Source: Pseudomonas furukawaii (GTDB lineage: Bacteria > Pseudomonadota > Gammaproteobacteria > Pseudomonadales > Pseudomonadaceae). Taken from it: a stretch of 64,000 bases of DNA. The notes below the pieces were generated by a model, which was given only the letters and a program-made list of their open reading frames with translations, searched no databases and was not told the DNA's origin. Location: positions 4,650,001-4,714,000 of the forward strand of contig NZ_AP014862.1 in NCBI RefSeq assembly GCF_002355475.1. The letters are read 5' to 3'. Made by a program: the position numbers and the translations under genes. Positions 9,344 through 18,559 of the stretch are shown in pieces; the stretch's first letter is position 1; every line of letters begins with the position of its first letter.

Positions 9344-9815
9344 CGTGGAACAGGCCGCCCAGCCGGCCCAGGAGTACCTGACCTTCACCCTCGGTCGCGA
9401 GGAGTACGCCATCGACATCCTGCGGGTGCAGGAAATCCGTGGCTACGACCAGGTCACCGCCATCGCCAACAGCCCGGCCTTCATCAAGGGCGTGATCAAC
9501 CTGCGGGGCGCCATCGTTCCCATCGTCGACCTGCGCATCAAGTTCAACCTGGCGGACGTCACCTACGATCCTTTCACCGTGGTCATCATCCTCAACATCG
9601 GCCGGCGCATCGTCGGCGTGGTGGTGGACTCGGTGTCGGACGTGATCGCCCTGCCCGGGGACGCCATCAGGCCGCCGCCGGAATTCGGCGCCAGCTTCGA
9701 CACCGAATACCTGCTGGGCCTTGCCACCGTGGCCGAGCGGATGCTGATCCTGGTGGACATCGAGAAGCTGATGACCAGCCGCGAAATGGCCCTGGTCGAA
9801 GCAGCCGCAGCCTGA
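9330..9815 (+). CDS. cheW: Chemotaxis coupling protein CheW
   Basis: 161 residues, a single CheW-like SH3 pair. Characteristic pieces are [37 protein letters not shown] and [12 protein letters not shown]. It bridges the receptors to CheA P5. Its start lies inside the end of cheA, preceded by AAGGAG within the cheA coding sequence. The aer2-like receptor follows 18 bases later, so the pair is probably translated together. Confidence 0.93.
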   Translation: MNSPSVEQAAQPAQEYLTFTLGREEYAIDILRVQEIRGYDQVTAIANSPAFIKGVINLRGAIVPIVDLRIKFNLADVTYDPFTVVIILNIGRRIVGVVVDSVSDVIALPGDAIRPPPEFGASFDTEYLLGLATVAERMLILVDIEKLMTSREMALVEAAAA

Positions 9816-9833
9816 CACGGAAGGGGAAAATCC

Positions 9834-11840
9834 ATGGGTCTGTTCAACAACAAGGCACAAACGCAACTGCGCGCACAGCACCTGGCCGGCCTGATCCGGG
9901 GCCTGGCCGAAGGCGACACGGACCAGCCCATCGGCGTCGGCGACGACCCGGTGTGGGCGCCGGTGTACGAGGCCCTCGCCCAGTTGCAGAAAGGCCAGCG
10001 CCAGCGACAGGCGGACGCCGCCGCCACCGAGGCGCTGGACGCCGCCCTGGTGGAAATGACCCGCCAGCACAGCGACGGCTGGATCGACGAGGTCATCCCG
10101 GTGGAACGCTTCGCTGGCGTCCAGGCCCGCCTGGCCCGGGGCATCAATGAACTGGTGGCCGCCCATATCGCGGTGAAGATGCAGGTGGTGCGGGTGGTCA
10201 ACGCCTACGGCAACGGGGATTTCAGCCAGGCCATGGACCGCCTGCCGGGCAAGAAGGCGCAGATCACCGAAACCATCGACCGGGTGCGCGACAGCCTGCA
10301 GGCCGCCGCCCGGGCCGCCAGTGAGAACATCCGCATCCGCAGCGCCCTGGACAACTGCAGCACCAACGTGATGATCGCCGACGGCGAGCGCAACATCGTC
10401 TACATGAACAAGACCGTCACCAGCATGCTGCAGAACGCCGAGGCGGACCTGCGCAAGGCCCTGCCCAGCTTCTCGGTGGACCGGCTGCTGGGCGGCTCGA
10501 TCGACCAGTTCCACAAGAACCCCGAGCACCAGAAACGCCTGCTGGCCACCTTCACCAGCACCTTCCGCGCCCAGATCGAAGTGGGCGGGCGCACCTTCGG
10601 CCTGGTGGCCAACCCGGTTATCAGCGACAGCGGCGAGCGCCTGGGTTCGGTGGTGGAATGGGCCGACCGCACCCTGGAGGTCCAGGTGGAGAAGGAAGTG
10701 GCGGGCCTGGTGGGCGCCGCCGCCGCCGGGGACTTCTCCCGGCGCATCAGCGAAGAAGGCAAGAGCGGCTTCCTGCTCACCCTGGCCAATGGCCTGAACG
10801 CCCTGGTGGACACCGCCGACAAGGGGCTCAAGGACGTCGCGCGGATGCTCGGCGCACTGGCCAAGGGCGACCTGTCCCAGAGCATAGTCGCCGACTACCA
10901 GGGCACCTTCGGCGAGCTCAAGGACTACTCCAATGAAACCGCCCAGAGCCTGTCGCGCATGCTCGGGCAGATCCGCGAGGCCGCCGACACCATCAACACC
11001 GCCGCCGGCGAGATCGCCAGCGGCAACGCCGAGCTTTCCACCCGCACCGAGCAGCAGGCCTCCAGCCTGGAGGAAACCGCTTCCAGCATGGAGGAGCTCA
11101 CCAGCACCGTGAAACTCAACGCGGAGAACGCCCGCCAGGCCAACTCCCTGGCGGTCAACGCCTCGGAGGTGGCCACCGAGGGCGGCAACGTGGTGCAGAA
11201 GGTGGTCAGCACCATGACCGCCATCAACGACTCGGCGCGGAAGATCTCCGACATCATCGGCGTCATCGACGGCATCGCCTTCCAGACCAACATCCTGGCC
11301 CTCAACGCCGCCGTGGAGGCCGCCCGCGCTGGCGAGCAGGGCCGTGGCTTCGCGGTGGTCGCCGCCGAGGTGCGCACCCTGGCCCAGCGTTCGGCCGCCG
11401 CCGCCAAGGAGATCAAGGCGCTGATCTCCGATTCGGTGAGCAAGGTGGAGAACGGCAACACCCTGGTGGCCCAGGCGGGCCAGACCATGAGCGACATCGT
11501 CATCGCCATCAAGCGGGTCACCGACATCATGGCGGAAATCGCCGCCGCCTCCGCCGAGCAGAGCCGGGGCATCGAGGAGGTGAATGGCGCGGTGAGCCAG
11601 ATGGACGAGATGACCCAGCAGAACGCCGCCCTGGTGGAGCAGGCCGCAGCGGCGGCCGATGCCCTGCAGGAGCAGGCCGGACTGATGGCCCAGTCGGTGG
11701 CGGTGTTCAGGCTGGACCCGGCCCACGCCGGCCAGCCGGGGCGACCCGCCGCGAAGGCGCCCCGGAGCGCCGCGTCCGCCCGTCCGGCGCGAACGGGCGG
11801 ACGCAGCCGGAGCAAGGAAGAGGAATGGGAAGAGTTCTGA
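9834..11840 (+). CDS. aer2: Aer2/McpB-like soluble haem-PAS chemoreceptor with CheR-binding tail
   Basis: 668 residues with no transmembrane segment. HAMP-like helices occupy about 1-160 and a PAS domain about 165-285. A second HAMP-like region (about 285-370) and an MCP kinase-control module follow, with hairpin tip [20 protein letters not shown] (481-500). Aer2 of P. aeruginosa binds haem through His234 and stabilises O2 with Trp283. Here His227 and Trp276 sit at the same constant offset of seven, so both appear conserved. The protein ends EEEWEEF, matching the GWEEF tail that docks CheR2. It lies 18 bases after cheW and 29 before cheR. Expected role: an oxygen-responsive (or other gas-responsive) cytosolic receptor feeding this operon's CheA. 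Confidence 0.85.
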   Translation: MGLFNNKAQTQLRAQHLAGLIRGLAEGDTDQPIGVGDDPVWAPVYEALAQLQKGQRQRQADAAATEALDAALVEMTRQHSDGWIDEVIPVERFAGVQARLARGINELVAAHIAVKMQVVRVVNAYGNGDFSQAMDRLPGKKAQITETIDRVRDSLQAAARAASENIRIRSALDNCSTNVMIADGERNIVYMNKTVTSMLQNAEADLRKALPSFSVDRLLGGSIDQFHKNPEHQKRLLATFTSTFRAQIEVGGRTFGLVANPVISDSGERLGSVVEWADRTLEVQVEKEVAGLVGAAAAGDFSRRISEEGKSGFLLTLANGLNALVDTADKGLKDVARMLGALAKGDLSQSIVADYQGTFGELKDYSNETAQSLSRMLGQIREAADTINTAAGEIASGNAELSTRTEQQASSLEETASSMEELTSTVKLNAENARQANSLAVNASEVATEGGNVVQKVVSTMTAINDSARKISDIIGVIDGIAFQTNILALNAAVEAARAGEQGRGFAVVAAEVRTLAQRSAAAAKEIKALISDSVSKVENGNTLVAQAGQTMSDIVIAIKRVTDIMAEIAAASAEQSRGIEEVNGAVSQMDEMTQQNAALVEQAAAAADALQEQAGLMAQSVAVFRLDPAHAGQPGRPAAKAPRSAASARPARTGGRSRSKEEEWEEF

Positions 11841-11869
11841 GGCGCTGACGGGCCCCACGAGGTGAAGGG

Positions 11870-12715
11870 ATGAGTGCGCAGGGCGCTGGCGAACACCAGT
11901 TCGGCTACCGCGAGGCGGACTTCGACGAAGTCCGCGCGCGGCTCTATCGTCGCGCCGGCATCAGCCTGGCCGACAGCAAGCAACAGATGGTCTACAGCCG
12001 CCTGTCCCGGCGCCTGCGCCAGCTGGAGCTGCCGGACTTCGCCGCCTACCTGGCGTACCTCGACCAGCACCCCGGCGAGTGGCAACCCTTCATCAACGCC
12101 CTGACCACCAACATCACCGCCTTCTTCCGCGAACGGCACCACTTCGAGCAACTGGCCGAGCTGGCCCGCGACCCGGCGCGGCGGGGTCGGCCCCTGCGCC
12201 TCTGGTCCGCCGCCGCCAGCACCGGCGAGGAGCCCTACTCCATGGCCATCGCCCTGCACCAGGCCCTGGGTGGCCAGGTGCAGCAGGTGCGCATCCTCGC
12301 GTCGGACATCGACACCGGCGTGCTGGAGACCGCCCGCCAGGGCATCTACCCGCTGGAACGCCTGGCCCAGCTGGAGCCGGCGCTGAAGAAGCGCTACTTC
12401 CAGCGCGGCACCGGCGCCAACGCCGGCCTCGCGCGGGTGGTGCCCGAGGTGCAACGGATGGTGGAGTTTCGCCGCATCAACCTGCTGGAGCCCGACTGGC
12501 ATCTCAAGGGTGGCCTGGACGCCATCTTCTGCCGCAACGTGATGATCTACTTCGACAAGTCCACCCAGGTGAACCTGCTGGAGCGCATGGTCCGCCTGCT
12601 GCGTCCCGACGGCCTGTTCTTCGCCGGCCACTCGGAAAGCTTCGTCCAGGCCAGCCACGTGGTGAAGCTGGTGAGCCGCACCGTCTACAGGCCGGCGCCG
12701 GGGGTGGCCGCATGA
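11870..12715 (+). CDS. cheR: Chemotaxis protein methyltransferase CheR
   Basis: 281 residues. The N-terminal all-helical domain (FDEVRARLYRRAGISLADSK) is followed by a Rossmann methyltransferase with SAM-binding motifs RLWSAAASTGEEPYSMA and ASDIDTGVLETARQG and the FCRNVMIYFD block. It methylates receptor glutamates using S-adenosylmethionine. The beta-subdomain that binds WxxF receptor tails should be present, since the upstream receptor ends in WEEF. The ATG at 11870 follows GAGGTGAAGGG. The stop overlaps the cheD start as ATGA (12712-12715), suggesting coupled translation. Confidence 0.92.
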   Translation: MSAQGAGEHQFGYREADFDEVRARLYRRAGISLADSKQQMVYSRLSRRLRQLELPDFAAYLAYLDQHPGEWQPFINALTTNITAFFRERHHFEQLAELARDPARRGRPLRLWSAAASTGEEPYSMAIALHQALGGQVQQVRILASDIDTGVLETARQGIYPLERLAQLEPALKKRYFQRGTGANAGLARVVPEVQRMVEFRRINLLEPDWHLKGGLDAIFCRNVMIYFDKSTQVNLLERMVRLLRPDGLFFAGHSESFVQASHVVKLVSRTVYRPAPGVAA

Positions 12716-13323
12716 AGGGCGAGACCCTCGGCGCCATCGCCGCCAACCGCTACTTCGACCCGGACTTCCAGTTGCCGGCGGTCAAGGTGCTGCCCGGCGA
12801 GTTCTACGCCACCGCCGAGGACCAGGTGCTGGTCGCCGCCCTGGGCAGTTGCGTCGCCGTCTGCCTGTTCGACCGCCAGCGCGGCATCGGCGGCATGAAC
12901 CAGTTCCTCCTGCCCGATCCCGGCCCCGGCAGCGGCCTGGCCAGCGCCGCCACCCATCACGGCGTGCGCATCATGGAACAGCTCGGCGAGGAACTGCTGC
13001 GCCTCGGCGCCCGGCGCCATCACCTGGTGGCCAAGGTGTTCGGCGCCGCCAACCTGCACGACGAGTTGCTGCGTTTCGACACCACCCTGCGCACCGTGGA
13101 ATTCGTCCACAGCTACCTGGACACCGAGGGCGTCACCCTGCTCGCCGAGGATGTGATGGGGGCGCAGGCCCGCAAGGTCTACGTCTTCCCCTCCAGCGGC
13201 AAGGTGCTGGTGAAGAAGCTCAAGGGGCTGCACAACGACACCCTCCTGCAGCGCGAGCTGGAATACCTGCTCTACCTCAAGCGCGGGGAAGCGCTGGGGC
13301 CCTACGACCTGTTCAAGGAGTGA
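12712..13323 (+). CDS. cheD: CheD-family protein with substituted catalytic residues
   Basis: 203 residues, collinear with CheD receptor deamidases. The core [11 protein letters not shown] places the nucleophile at Cys47. In Thermotoga CheD the triad is Cys27, His44 and Thr21. Here the residue 17 after the Cys is Gln64 (GGMNQFLLP, codon CAG at 12901) where GGMxH is expected, and the residue six before is Val41 instead of Thr. Deamidase activity is therefore doubtful; a binding or adaptor role is possible. The start overlaps the cheR stop by four bases and cheB begins five bases after the stop. The in-frame reading to the left is a shadow of cheR. Confidence 0.85.
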   Translation: MKGETLGAIAANRYFDPDFQLPAVKVLPGEFYATAEDQVLVAALGSCVAVCLFDRQRGIGGMNQFLLPDPGPGSGLASAATHHGVRIMEQLGEELLRLGARRHHLVAKVFGAANLHDELLRFDTTLRTVEFVHSYLDTEGVTLLAEDVMGAQARKVYVFPSSGKVLVKKLKGLHNDTLLQRELEYLLYLKRGEALGPYDLFKE

Positions 13324-13327
13324 AGCC

Positions 13328-14377
13328 GTGGCCATCAAGGTGCTGGTGGTGGACGACTCGGCGCTGATCCGCAGCCTGCTGAGCGAGATCGTGCGAGCCG
13401 ATCACGAGCTGCAACTGGTGGGCGTGGCGCCGGACGCCTACGTCGCCCGCGACCTCATCAAGCAGCATTCGCCCGACGTCATCACCCTCGACGTGGAGAT
13501 GCCGCGCATGGACGGCCTGACCTTCCTCGACAAGCTGATGAAGGGCCGACCGACGCCGGTGGTGATGATTTCCTCCCTCACCGAGCGCGGCTCCGAGGCC
13601 ACCCTCAAGGCCCTGGAACTGGGCGCCATCGACTTCGTCGCCAAGCCCAGGCTGGGCATCGCCGAAGGCATGCAGGCCTACGCCGAGGAGATCCGCGCCA
13701 AGCTCAAGGTGGCGGCCCGGGCGCGGCTGGTCCGGCACCGCTCGCCGCAGCCACGCGCGGCCGAACCGGCGCTGCCGATCGTCGGCACCGAGAAGCTGAT
13801 CGCCATCGGCGCCTCCACCGGCGGCACCGAGGCCATCAAGGAGGTCCTGCTGGGCCTGCCGGCGGACAGTCCCGGGGTGGTCATCACCCAGCACATGCCG
13901 GCGGGCTTCACCCGTTCCTTCGCCGCCCGCCTGGACAAGCTCTGCCGCCTCCGCGTGGCCGAGGCCCGGGATGGCGACCGCATCCTCCCCGGCACCGCCC
14001 TCCTCGCCCCCGGCGGCCTGCACATGGAAGTGACCCGTAGCGGCGCCAACTACCTGGCCCGGCTGTCGGACGCGCCCCAGGTCAACGGCCACCGTCCGGC
14101 GGTGGACGTGATGTTCCACAGCGCCGCCCGCTGCGCCGGGCGCAACCTGATCGCCGCCCTGCTCACCGGCATGGGCAGGGACGGCGCCCGGGGCCTGCTG
14201 GCCATCCGCGAGGCCGGCGGCTACACCCTGGCCCAGGACGAGGCCAGCAGCGTGGTCTACGGCATGCCCCGGGAAGCCGCCGAGATCGGCGCGGCCGAAG
14301 ACATCCTGCCGCTGGAAGCCATAGGCCCGGCGCTGCTCGCCCAGGCGCGGCGACGGGGAAGCGGGAACCGGGTGTAG
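13328..14377 (+). CDS. cheB: Chemotaxis response regulator protein-glutamate methylesterase CheB
   Basis: 349 residues starting with GTG at 13328. The N-terminal receiver has Asp9/Asp10 and phosphoacceptor Asp55 ([11 protein letters not shown]). A linker at about 125-150 leads to the C-terminal methylesterase with the triad Ser163 (GASTGG), His189 (TQHMPAGF) and Asp285 (GMGRDGA), each one position from the E. coli numbering (164/190/286). It removes receptor methyl groups added by CheR when phosphorylated by CheA. It is the last gene of the operon; a vapBC pair follows after 67 bases. I see no hairpin terminator between them. Confidence 0.93.
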   Translation: MAIKVLVVDDSALIRSLLSEIVRADHELQLVGVAPDAYVARDLIKQHSPDVITLDVEMPRMDGLTFLDKLMKGRPTPVVMISSLTERGSEATLKALELGAIDFVAKPRLGIAEGMQAYAEEIRAKLKVAARARLVRHRSPQPRAAEPALPIVGTEKLIAIGASTGGTEAIKEVLLGLPADSPGVVITQHMPAGFTRSFAARLDKLCRLRVAEARDGDRILPGTALLAPGGLHMEVTRSGANYLARLSDAPQVNGHRPAVDVMFHSAARCAGRNLIAALLTGMGRDGARGLLAIREAGGYTLAQDEASSVVYGMPREAAEIGAAEDILPLEAIGPALLAQARRRGSGNRV

Positions 14378-14407
14378 CCCGCTTCGGCAACCCCCTGCTC
14401 CGACGCT

Positions 14408-14428
14408 GTATATACTCCGCGTATATCC
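14408..14428 (+). promoter_or_regulatory. vapBC promoter with likely autoregulatory operator
   Basis: Two A/T-rich elements, GTATATAC (14408-14415) and GTATATCC (14421-14428), are spaced 13 bases apart in otherwise GC-rich DNA. The first contains TATACT (14411-14416), a good -10. VapB-type antitoxins commonly bind GTATATAC-like palindromes at their own promoter, so operator and -10 overlap here. The -35 is weak. Confidence 0.45.
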
Positions 14429-14444
14429 ATCCTTGGAGAGCATC

Positions 14445-14678
14445 ATGCCCTTCGCCAAGCTCTTTCAATCCGGCAACAGCCAGGCCGTCAGACTGCCCAA
14501 GGAATTCCGCTTCAAGAATGTGGATCGCGTCGAAATCTTCCGTCGCGGCAACGAGATCGTGCTGCGTGAGATATCGACCAACGCGACGGACATCTTCGAC
14601 GCACTGGTGGAAATGCCGGATGACTTCATGGAAGGCGGTCGGGACGACCTGCCTCCCCAGGAACGGGAGGACTTCTGA
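14445..14678 (+). CDS. vapB: VapB-family antitoxin (AbrB/SpoVT fold)
   Basis: 77 residues from the ATG at 14445, preceded by TGGAGAG. A TTG 12 bases upstream would take that ribosome binding site into the coding region and is unlikely. The N-terminus (AKLFQSGNSQAVRLPKEF) is the swapped-hairpin AbrB DNA-binding fold of VapB/MvpT-type antitoxins. The acidic C-terminal tail (DDLPPQEREDF) should wrap the toxin. The toxin gene starts immediately after the stop codon with no gap. The pair sits between chromosomal housekeeping operons and may have been acquired independently. Confidence 0.88.
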   Translation: MPFAKLFQSGNSQAVRLPKEFRFKNVDRVEIFRRGNEIVLREISTNATDIFDALVEMPDDFMEGGRDDLPPQEREDF

Positions 14679-15086
14679 ATGTCGGTGCGCTACCTGCTGG
14701 ACACCAACATCTGCATCTACATCGCCAAGCACAATCCCGCCAGGGTGCGCGAACGCTTTGCGGCGCATGCCTCGGCCGAGCTCGGCATGTCGGTCATCAC
14801 CTTGGGCGAGCTTCGCTTCGGGGCTGAAAAGAGTCAGTCGAGGGAACGCGCCCTGGCGGTGATCGAGCGACTGGAAAGCCTGATCCAGGTACTCCCGCTG
14901 GAGGAAACCGCCGGAGCGCATTACGGCCAGATCAGGGCGGAGTTGTCGGCCCGTGGACAGATCATCGGCGGTAACGACCTCTGGATCGCCGCCCAGGCCC
15001 AGGCGGCGGATCTGACACTGGTGAGCAACAACCTCCGGGAGTTCCAGCGAATTCCGGACTTGCGGCTGGAAAACTGGGCGGACTGA
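14679..15086 (+). CDS. vapC: VapC-family PIN-domain ribonuclease toxin
   Basis: 135 residues, a complete PIN domain. The acidic metal-binding residues are visible: Asp8 (YLLDTN), Glu in ITLGELRFG, Asp in GGNDLWIAAQA, followed by LVSNNLREF and the closing LRLENW block. Relatives such as Shigella/Salmonella VapC (MvpA) cleave initiator tRNA; that target is an inference here. The ATG directly follows the vapB stop (TGAATG), so expression is coupled. The gene is convergent with DUF1850 with only four bases between. Confidence 0.9.
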   Translation: MSVRYLLDTNICIYIAKHNPARVRERFAAHASAELGMSVITLGELRFGAEKSQSRERALAVIERLESLIQVLPLEETAGAHYGQIRAELSARGQIIGGNDLWIAAQAQAADLTLVSNNLREFQRIPDLRLENWAD

Positions 15087-15090
15087 ACCC

Positions 15091-15477
15091 TCAGTCCGGC
15101 GAACAGCTCCACAACTCCACCGCCGGCCGATCGGCCCTGGGCGGGCCCAGCCAGTGGGCCAGGTCGCGGCACCGGCCGTCGCGGCAGAGCTGGTAGTCGC
15201 CCGCCTCGGGCGTCCGCCCCAGGCGCAGCGGCTGCAAGGGCGGCAGGTCGCGCCGGTAGTGCCAGGCGCCGTCCCGCAGCACCGCGCCCTCGGGAATCTC
15301 CATCCCGGCCCCGCTGCCCCGCACCCGGGCCTCGTCCAGTCGCAGCCCGGCGGACGTCACCCGGTAATCCTCCTCCCAGCGGATCTTCTCGACGCTGTGG
15401 CGCCAGGCCAGGGTGAAGGGCTCGCCCGGCAGCGTCGCCCAGACGCTGCCGGCCAGCCCCAGGCACAGGGCGATCAC
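15091..15477 (-). CDS. DUF1850 protein of the TAXI-TRAP operon
   Basis: 128 residues starting MIALCLGLAGSVWA, a short hydrophobic lead consistent with export. The central motif TLAWRHSVEKIRWEEDYRV is typical of DUF1850, a small family almost always encoded next to TRAP permeases of the TAXI type. Its start codon overlaps the permease stop (ATGA at 15477-15474), so it is the last gene of a three-gene operon. The molecular role is not known; it may help assemble or regulate the transporter. Confidence 0.8.
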   Translation of the reverse strand: MIALCLGLAGSVWATLPGEPFTLAWRHSVEKIRWEEDYRVTSAGLRLDEARVRGSGAGMEIPEGAVLRDGAWHYRRDLPPLQPLRLGRTPEAGDYQLCRDGRCRDLAHWLGPPRADRPAVELWSCSPD

Positions 15478-17501
15478 GCTGCCGTAGCCCCGGCACGGCG
15501 GGCCCGCCAGAGGTGCTGGGCGAAGAACAGCGCCGCCAGCACGAAGCCCAGCTCATCGGTGATGGGCGCCGCGAGGATCAGGCTGCCGCCAGCGACGAAG
15601 GCCAGCAGCCGTTCCCAGTGGGCCATGGGCCGTTGCAGGCAACCGGTGAAGGCCGCGCCCCAGAGGCCGATGGCCAGGGCCGCCTTGAACAGCATGTAGA
15701 GGGTCGCGCCCCAGCCGCCGCCCTGCAGCATCAGCGCCGGGTCGTAGACCGCCATGAAGGGCACCACGAATCCCGCCACGGCGATGCGTACCGCCCAGAG
15801 GCTGATGAGCAGGCCCTTCTCCCGCGCGATCGGCGCCGCCGCGAAGCAGGCCAGTGCCACCGGCGGTGTGAGGTCGGCCATGATCCCGAAGTAGAAGACG
15901 AACATGTGCGACACCAGCAGGGGCACGCCCAGCTCCAGCAGGGCCGGCGCGGCGATGGAACTGGTGATGATGTAGTTGGGGATGGTGGGGATGCCCATGC
16001 CCAGCACCAGGCAGGTGAGCATGGTCAGCACCAGGGAGAGGAACAGGTTCTCCTGGCCGATGGCGAGGATGTAGCCGGCGAAGGTAGACGCGGCGCCGGT
16101 GAGGCTGACGACCCCAATGATGACCCCCACCAGGGCGCAGGCGATGCCCACCGGTACCGCATGGCGCGCCCCTTCCACCAGGGCATGGAGGCACAGGAGG
16201 AGGGTTTCGCGCCCACCCTTGAGAAACCAGCAGGCGGCCACCAGCAGGCCGATCACCCCGAATACCACGCCGATGCCCAGCTGGAAGAAACCGGCGCAGA
16301 GCAGCCCCAGGGCGATCCAGAAGGCGATGCGCAGGCCGAAGGAGGACACCCGCAGGATGATGGCCGAGCCGAGGATGACGATGGCCGTCAGCGCCAGCCC
16401 CACGGTGCCGGAGAACAGCGGCGTGCGCCCTGAAAACAGCAGGTAGATCAGCACCGCGAGGGGGATCAGCAGGTACCAGCGCTCCTTCACCGCGCCCCAG
16501 GCGCTGGGACACTGGTCCTTGGGCAGCCCCACCAGGTTCGAGCGGCGCGCCTCCAGGTGGACCATCCAGAACACCGAGCCGAAGTACAGCAGCGCCGGGA
16601 TCAGCGCCGCCTTGGCCACCTCGAAGTACGGGACGTTGATGGTCTCGGCCATGATGAAGGCGACCGCGCCCATCACCGGCGGCATGATCTGGCTGCCCAT
16701 GCTGGCGGTCGCCTCCACGCCGCCGGCGAAGGCGGGCTGGTAGCCGAAGCGCTTCATCAGCGGGATGGTGAACTGCCCGGTGGTGACCACGTTGGCGACG
16801 CCGGAGCCGGTGATGGTGCCCATCAGCGCCGAGGACACCACCGAGACCTTGGCCGGACCGCCCAGCTTGTGGCCGAACAGGCCCAGGGCGAAATCGGTGA
16901 ACAGCCTGATCATCCCCGCCTGTTCGAGGAAGGCGCCGAACAGGATGAACAGGAAGATGTAGGTGGCCGACACGTAGGTGGGCGTGCCGTACAACCCTTC
17001 GGTGCCGAAGGAGAGCTGGTTGACGATCTGGTCCAGGCCGTAGCCCCGGTGGGCCAGGTCGCCGGGCAGGTACTGGCCCAGCAGCCCGTAGGCGAGGAAG
17101 AGGCCGCAGATCAGCGGCAGGGCGATGCCCATCACCCGCCGCGCCGCCTCGAACACCAGCGCGATGAGCAGCAGGCCGATCACCATGTCGGCGCCGGTCA
17201 GGTCGCCTGAGCGCTGGATCAGGTCCGCCTCGAACACCCACTGGTAGGCGGACGTGGCGGCGCCCGCCAGGGCCAGCACCCAGGCCAGGGGCTGCCAGGG
17301 ACGCCCACGTCCCCAGCCCGGGTAGCTGAGGAATACCAGCATCAGCAGAAAGCCCACGTGCACGGCACGGAGAATCTGCGTGGAGACGGGGTGGAAGGCG
17401 GCGGTGACGATCTGGAAGACGGAGAAGAGCAAGGCGACGGCGAACAGCGTCCGGGGCCAGTCGCCGACGCTGGCCGCCAGTTGGGAATGATCCTGGGTCA
17501 T
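15474..17501 (-). CDS. TRAP transporter permease, fused small and large subunits (TAXI type)
   Basis: About 675 residues from MTQDHSQL. The start at 17501 has AGAGGTG ahead; an in-frame extension upstream looks non-coding. The first four helices are the small-subunit (DctQ-like) part and the rest the DctM-like large subunit. Markers are GTITGSGVANVVTTGQF, GGVEATASMGSQIMPPVMGA and GMGIPTIPNYI. It moves an organic solute with sodium or protons using the periplasmic TAXI binding protein encoded 79 bases upstream. The substrate cannot be assigned from sequence; organic acids are usual for the class. Confidence 0.92.
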   Translation of the reverse strand: MTQDHSQLAASVGDWPRTLFAVALLFSVFQIVTAAFHPVSTQILRAVHVGFLLMLVFLSYPGWGRGRPWQPLAWVLALAGAATSAYQWVFEADLIQRSGDLTGADMVIGLLLIALVFEAARRVMGIALPLICGLFLAYGLLGQYLPGDLAHRGYGLDQIVNQLSFGTEGLYGTPTYVSATYIFLFILFGAFLEQAGMIRLFTDFALGLFGHKLGGPAKVSVVSSALMGTITGSGVANVVTTGQFTIPLMKRFGYQPAFAGGVEATASMGSQIMPPVMGAVAFIMAETINVPYFEVAKAALIPALLYFGSVFWMVHLEARRSNLVGLPKDQCPSAWGAVKERWYLLIPLAVLIYLLFSGRTPLFSGTVGLALTAIVILGSAIILRVSSFGLRIAFWIALGLLCAGFFQLGIGVVFGVIGLLVAACWFLKGGRETLLLCLHALVEGARHAVPVGIACALVGVIIGVVSLTGAASTFAGYILAIGQENLFLSLVLTMLTCLVLGMGIPTIPNYIITSSIAAPALLELGVPLLVSHMFVFYFGIMADLTPPVALACFAAAPIAREKGLLISLWAVRIAVAGFVVPFMAVYDPALMLQGGGWGATLYMLFKAALAIGLWGAAFTGCLQRPMAHWERLLAFVAGGSLILAAPITDELGFVLAALFFAQHLWRARRAGATAA

Positions 17502-17580
17502 GCAGGCACCTCTACTGCCAGGTGGACCGCCCAGCGGAGCGGCCGAAAGGCCGGTGCCGGGGCGGCACCGGCCAGGTCCG

Positions 17581-18537
17581 TCACTTGAGCACACCGGCTT
17601 CCTTGTAGAAGCGCTCGGCGCCCGGGTGCAGCGGAATCGGCAGGTTCTGCGCAGCGCTGTCCAGCCTGATGTCCTTGGCCGCGGAATGGGCGTTGCCCAG
17701 GCGCGGCAGGTTGTCGAACATCAGCTTGGTCATCTGGTACGCCAGCTCATCCGACACACCCTCGTGGGTCACCAGGATGTTGGTGATGGCCACGGTCTTC
17801 ACGTCCAGCTCCTGGCCGTCGTAGGTCCTGGCCGGAATGGTGGCGGGCTGGTAGGCGGCGTTGCCGATCTTCGCGGTCACCTCGGCGGGCACCTCGACGA
17901 AGCTGATCGGCATGCTCGCGGCCAGGTCGCGGATGGCCGCCATGCCCAGGCCCGAGGACTGCAGGGTGGCATCCAGCTGACGGTTCTTGATCAGCTCCAC
18001 GGACTCGGCGTACGGCAGGAATTCCACCTTGCCCATGTCCTCGTAGCTGAGCCCCGCCGCCGCGAAGATGGCCCGGGCGTTCAACTCGGTACCGGACTTG
18101 GGCGCCCCCACGGAAATGCGCTTGCCCTTGAGGTCCGCCAGGGTCTGGATGCCGGACTCCTTGCTGGCGACGATCTGGATGTAGTTCGGGTAGGTGGCGG
18201 CGATGGCGCGCAGCTTCTTCAGCGGCGCCTTGAAGCCCGCGTCTTCCACCCCGTTCCAGGCATCGGCGACCGAGTCGCCCAGGGCCAGGGCCAGCTCGCC
18301 ACGGCCCGCCTGCAGCAGGTTGAGGTTCTCCACCGAGGCCTTGGTGGCCTGTACCGAGGTCTTGGAGCCCTCGATGCCGCCGCCGTAGATCTGCGACAGG
18401 CCGACCCCGATGGGGTAGTACACCCCGCTGGTGCCGCCGGTGAGGATATTGATGAAGGTGGGGGCGGCCAGGGCCGCGGCGCTGGCCGCCAGGGCGGAAA
18501 CGAAGGCAATGGAACGGATCGAGTGGCGCAGTCGCAT
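17581..18537 (-). CDS. TAXI-family TRAP transporter solute-binding protein
   Basis: 318 residues with an N-terminal signal peptide (AFVSALAASAAALA then APTF). The mature start FINILTGGTSGVYYPIG is the signature of the TAXI (TRAP-associated extracytoplasmic immunogenic) family; GAPKSGTELNARAIFAAAGL and YEDMGKVEFL follow. It delivers substrate to the downstream permease. It is first in a three-gene minus-strand operon. The 5' leader carries an Hfq/Crc-type A-rich motif touching the ribosome binding site and a perfect dyad just upstream of that motif. Confidence 0.92.
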   Translation of the reverse strand: MRLRHSIRSIAFVSALAASAAALAAPTFINILTGGTSGVYYPIGVGLSQIYGGGIEGSKTSVQATKASVENLNLLQAGRGELALALGDSVADAWNGVEDAGFKAPLKKLRAIAATYPNYIQIVASKESGIQTLADLKGKRISVGAPKSGTELNARAIFAAAGLSYEDMGKVEFLPYAESVELIKNRQLDATLQSSGLGMAAIRDLAASMPISFVEVPAEVTAKIGNAAYQPATIPARTYDGQELDVKTVAITNILVTHEGVSDELAYQMTKLMFDNLPRLGNAHSAAKDIRLDSAAQNLPIPLHPGAERFYKEAGVLK

Positions 18538-18549
18538 GGGGGGACTCCC

Positions 18550-18557
18550 TTCTTGTT
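18550..18557 (-). promoter_or_regulatory. Hfq/Crc catabolite-repression motif before the TAXI binding-protein gene
   Basis: Read on the minus strand the sequence is AACAAGAA followed by GGGAG, so an AAnAAnAA octamer abuts the ribosome binding site 13 bases before the ATG. This is the CA motif bound by Hfq with Crc in pseudomonads to block translation when preferred carbon is present. Two other uptake/catabolism genes in the window have the same motif. Confidence 0.5.
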
Positions 18558-18559
18558 GT

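Noticed and set aside
7109-11858. Very long antisense open frames opposite cheA and the aer2-like gene
   Set aside because: They are His/Gln/Gly-rich translations of the opposite strand of well-defined genes, produced by the GC-rich third codon position; no ribosome binding sites or domains.
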